This document shows positions 61,452 to 64,000 of a stretch of 64,000 nucleotides of DNA, in pieces. The stretch is from Bdellovibrio sp. SKB1291214. GTDB taxonomy: Bacteria; Bdellovibrionota; Bdellovibrionia; Bdellovibrionales; Bdellovibrionaceae. A program made the translations under genes and the position numbers. The stretch is taken from positions 1,302,001 to 1,366,000 of the forward strand of contig NZ_CP106855.1 in the NCBI RefSeq assembly GCF_002209355.2, in the 5' to 3' direction. Under the pieces are notes generated by a model, which saw nothing but the letters and a program-made list of their open reading frames with translations, was not told the DNA's origin and did no database searches. How positions within the stretch are numbered: the stretch's first letter is position 1; every line of letters begins with the position of its first letter.

Positions 61452-62120
61452 ATGCACATGCACAAGCTTCTGGTTATTCAACATCAATCGACTGTTCCGG
61501 CCGGCTCCACTTTAGAGTGGGCCGCGAAAAACAATATTTTGGTGGAGTATTGGCATCCGGCGGAGGGTGAACCCATCCCAGATCGCAATTCTTATTCGAT
61601 GGTTGTGATCTGCGGGGGAACTGCCAACACATTTGAAGAAGAAAAGTTTCCGTGGCTTCGTGCAGAGAAGAAATTTCTGCGTGAGTTAATTCAGAAAGAC
61701 ACCAAAATTTTTGGCTTGTGCTTAGGCGCCCAGTTGTTGGCAGATGTATTGGGGGAAAAAGTTTATGTTCACCCTGCAGGATGGGAGTCAGGTTTTGTGG
61801 AGGTTCGTTTGAATGATGGTTCAAAACTTAACGCCTTCCAATCCCACCTATGTACTTTTGATTTACCCAAAGGCGCCGAGTTAATCGCCACAAATGATTT
61901 TTGTAAAAACCAGGCATATCGCTTGGGCAGAAACATCATGGCCACACAATTTCATCCGGAAACAACAATTGAGTGGATTAAATATAATGCTGAGAAAGAT
62001 CTTTCTTCACGAGCTGGGAACGTGCAAACAAAAGAACAGATGCTAGGCTCCTTAGAGCTGCAAAAGCCTTTGCAGGATTGGTACTTTAAGCAATTAGATT
62101 CGTTTTTTCTGCGAACCTAA
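61452..62120 (+). CDS. Class I glutamine amidotransferase-like protein
   Basis: 222 residues. Catalytic triad: Cys90 in FGLCLGAQLLADVLG, His168 and Glu170 in TQFHPET. This is the stand-alone GuaA-like group, whose partner synthase is unknown; some act in gamma-glutamyl hydrolysis. Two alternative ATGs are three bases apart in-frame (MHMHK). It shares CTAA with the convergent gene. Confidence 0.86.
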   Translation: MHMHKLLVIQHQSTVPAGSTLEWAAKNNILVEYWHPAEGEPIPDRNSYSMVVICGGTANTFEEEKFPWLRAEKKFLRELIQKDTKIFGLCLGAQLLADVLGEKVYVHPAGWESGFVEVRLNDGSKLNAFQSHLCTFDLPKGAELIATNDFCKNQAYRLGRNIMATQFHPETTIEWIKYNAEKDLSSRAGNVQTKEQMLGSLELQKPLQDWYFKQLDSFFLRT

Positions 62121-63628
62121 TTACACTTGCCGCTGTCATTATAAAAGAACCAATGGAACTCAGCTTTATTAAAACCTGGTAGATGAAAGGAATTATTCTC
62201 CTTACAATCTTTCACGCGGTATTCGTCATTCATCTTTAACATGTCTTGGAATGACGGAAGGTAGCCGTTCTTTTTATAAAACTCATTTTCTTTCGCATAG
62301 ATGTTTTTTTCTAAAGCACTTGCCACAGCTTCAAACTGAACATTTGTTTTAATGCTCTGAACCGGCATGTATCTCGGAAGCGTATCTTTCGCCACGCCAA
62401 ACTGGCGAACCATTTTTGCCAGATATGCTTTGCCCGCGTGCTTGGGCTCCCAGTGGAAATTATAACCTTTTTCAATCATCCAGCTATACACACTTTGCAA
62501 AACCGCGTCCTGCATTCGTACTTGGCGCAAAAGTGGAAGGTATCTATATTCAGCGACCAGATCAAAACGTGGGTCGACCTCGATATCATAAGGCGCAAAC
62601 AACGACGCTTTCGTTACTCCCAAAGATTTTGGATATTCGTTACCTTTGAATTTCGAAACCGTGCTGCGAAACATAGGTAACATCAATTGGCCATTCGAAG
62701 CCCTATCGTAAGCCATGCGTGCAACTTCAGAGCAGAAAAGTGACGAGTAGTCGTCATCATTCATGTAAAAGTCATAGCGAATACCCTGCTTTCTATCCAA
62801 GGCAGTTTGCGCATGATCGTACATAAAACGACCCGCTTTTTTGGCCAACGCTTCATCGGGATTTCTAAAAAGCATCACGCGAGAGTCTTCAGCCTGGCGC
62901 CATTTCTCAAGCGGCGTCACGATCACACCGTACTGGATCAAGGCTTCAACCACATACTTGCGACCCATTTTATCTTCACTCACTAAGGCAAGATGAGAAA
63001 AATTTCCCTCTTCATCGGCGATACGTGCAATCATCGCTGACACGTAGGATTTGCCACGAATCAACATAATATCGCCCGTCTTTAGCTGAAAACCTTCAAA
63101 TTTTGGATTTGTCCAGGTGCTTGGTTTTTCGTTGGTTAAGATCGGTGTTTTTTTGAAAGTATAAACTTTTTGAACATACAACCAATCCAACAAATATTCT
63201 TCAGCAAAGCGTGCGTACTGGAAGCCCTCGCGGGTTTTGATAATGCACTCTTTGCTAAGTTCTTTACGTGAATCAAACTGTTGAAGCTTTTCATGCAACG
63301 ATACGCGGATTTGAAAAATCGTATCTAAAACTTCCGGGCCGGCTTGTTTTAAGCTTTCGCGCTCTATCGCCGTTTTTGGTATGAAATGATCCGCAGGCAG
63401 ATTGTACAAATAATCTGTCACGTTATTCACGAAAACGGCGCAGGTGTCTGCATTAAACACCTGGGGATTATTGATATCCGTTAAAACTCTTTTGCTACCC
63501 GAGATTAGTTCTGCTGCACTCGCAGGATTTCGATAGCTTAACGACTCAAGCGGTGGAGTTGGCTTATTGGAACAAGCCGCAAGAATTCCAATTACAGCAA
63601 CGGCCAAAGTGAGTGCTAGTTTTCCCAT
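62117..63628 (-). CDS. Lipoprotein with permuted papain-like (YiiX) domain
   Basis: 503 residues. Signal peptide ends GILAAC, with Cys19 lipidated. A helical domain (30-170) precedes an NlpC/P60-related permuted papain domain: GDIMLIRG (185-192), catalytic His212 in FSHLALVS, and catalytic Cys299 in SSLFCSEVARMAY. Family members hydrolyse amides or transfer acyl groups; here peptidoglycan peptides or lipids are possible. A further 200-residue C-terminal part is unassigned. Confidence 0.78.
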   Translation of the reverse strand: MGKLALTLAVAVIGILAACSNKPTPPLESLSYRNPASAAELISGSKRVLTDINNPQVFNADTCAVFVNNVTDYLYNLPADHFIPKTAIERESLKQAGPEVLDTIFQIRVSLHEKLQQFDSRKELSKECIIKTREGFQYARFAEEYLLDWLYVQKVYTFKKTPILTNEKPSTWTNPKFEGFQLKTGDIMLIRGKSYVSAMIARIADEEGNFSHLALVSEDKMGRKYVVEALIQYGVIVTPLEKWRQAEDSRVMLFRNPDEALAKKAGRFMYDHAQTALDRKQGIRYDFYMNDDDYSSLFCSEVARMAYDRASNGQLMLPMFRSTVSKFKGNEYPKSLGVTKASLFAPYDIEVDPRFDLVAEYRYLPLLRQVRMQDAVLQSVYSWMIEKGYNFHWEPKHAGKAYLAKMVRQFGVAKDTLPRYMPVQSIKTNVQFEAVASALEKNIYAKENEFYKKNGYLPSFQDMLKMNDEYRVKDCKENNSFHLPGFNKAEFHWFFYNDSGKCN

Positions 63629-63828
63629 GCAAATCCCCCAGAAATGACCTTATTTATTCGGCATCTCGAGAGCCCGATACAACTCGACCTAGGTCAAAGA
63701 AACTCACTAAATCAACAGGTTAACGCATCAAATCAAGATCGGAATATCACCCAGCTTTTCCCAAACCCGATTCTTGCCTTCAGAAGAACCAACATGCTAT
63801 GTTAGCTCCTCTTCAGATCGTTCCCGAT

Positions 63829-63919
63829 GGACAGGTGGCCGAGTGGCTGAAGGCGCACGCCTGGAACGCGTGTGTAGGTCAAAAGCCTACCGAGAGTTCG
63901 AATCTCTCCCTGTCCGCCA
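63829..63919 (+). tRNA. tRNA-Ser (GGA)
   Basis: 91 bases including encoded CCA. Acceptor stem GGACAGG/CCTGTCC with discriminator G. The anticodon loop CTGGAAC is flanked by CACGC/GCGTG, giving anticodon GGA. A long variable arm (TAGGTCAAAAGCCTA) follows, as in serine tRNAs, and the T-loop GTTCGAATC is standard. Confidence 0.97.
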
Positions 63920-64000
63920 TTTTTGATAGTAGTCGAACCCTCGATAGGGTGACCCCCATAAATTCCAAGTTTGATCTTAGTCGGATGAATCTCTGCGAAC

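Noticed and set aside
1-64000. CRISPR arrays, insertion sequences, prophage genes, restriction-modification or toxin-antitoxin modules
   Set aside because: I saw no regularly spaced repeats, transposase, integrase, capsid, methylase-nuclease pairs or paired small antitoxin genes. The HNH protein at 48820 is a solitary type.

Overview
The window looks like a chromosomal segment of a predatory delta-type proteobacterium, most likely Bdellovibrio or a close relative. This is inferred from three things: dense, mostly housekeeping gene content of moderate GC; many exported proteins of no recognisable family; and an imuA-imuB-dnaE2 mutagenesis cassette beside c-di-GMP proteins, cell-wall-active proteins and AmpG-type muropeptide import. 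No phage, insertion sequence, CRISPR array or rRNA was seen. One tRNA (Ser, GGA) lies at the right edge. The only gene-free stretch longer than 300 bases is about 26847-27319, which holds a large imperfect palindrome.

Layout. 1-6837: end of an alpha/beta hydrolase, several exported proteins of unknown role, and a translationally coupled pair of secreted proteins. The first of the pair (2384-4372) carries an ADP-ribosyltransferase R-S-E signature. The second (4372-5697) resembles a GT-B glycosyltransferase fold. Both end in CSKVF plus one residue. 7047-12217: SOS-type mutagenesis operon behind a palindromic operator. 12231-18828: methyltransferases, lipoproteins, phosphoglycolate phosphatase, a PilZ protein and a lytic-transglycosylase-like protein. 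18940-26846: RND exporter, response regulator, thioredoxin reductase, ferredoxin, TrmB, CDF metal exporter and a GGDEF response regulator. 27320-38739: leuS, speA, a BON-domain protein, a peptide ABC importer lacking its ATPase, an agmatinase-family enzyme and an ArsC/Spx-like protein. 38857-46847: a small membrane protein, dinB, an ornithine-lipid-type acyltransferase pair, Sua5, and a tesA-ABC-FtsX operon. 46957-53939: RNA-binding protein, YajQ, SlyD, HNH nuclease, deaminase-like hydrolase, AmpG, and a type III polyketide synthase coupled to a membrane protein. 54084-63919: hemerythrin, reductase, membrane proteins, a DEAD-box helicase with a hairpin touching its start codon, small exported proteins, an amidotransferase, a papain-like lipoprotein and tRNA-Ser.

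Possible joint functions. speA and the agmatinase-family gene form an arginine-to-putrescine route. The imu operon and dinB both carry a 16-bp sequence, TTACATATTATTTACA, next to their starts, suggesting shared damage-responsive control. PilZ, GGDEF and YajQ point to c-di-GMP signalling. The transglycosylase-like protein, AmpG, the peptide importer and the papain-like lipoprotein fit turnover and uptake of wall and protein fragments. The features that looked least ordinary are the ADP-ribosyltransferase pair with its shared C-terminal tag, a ~118-bp structured repeat present twice with compensatory base changes (22592-22709 and 48060-48178), the ~245-bp palindrome upstream of leuS, and the hairpin at the helicase start.
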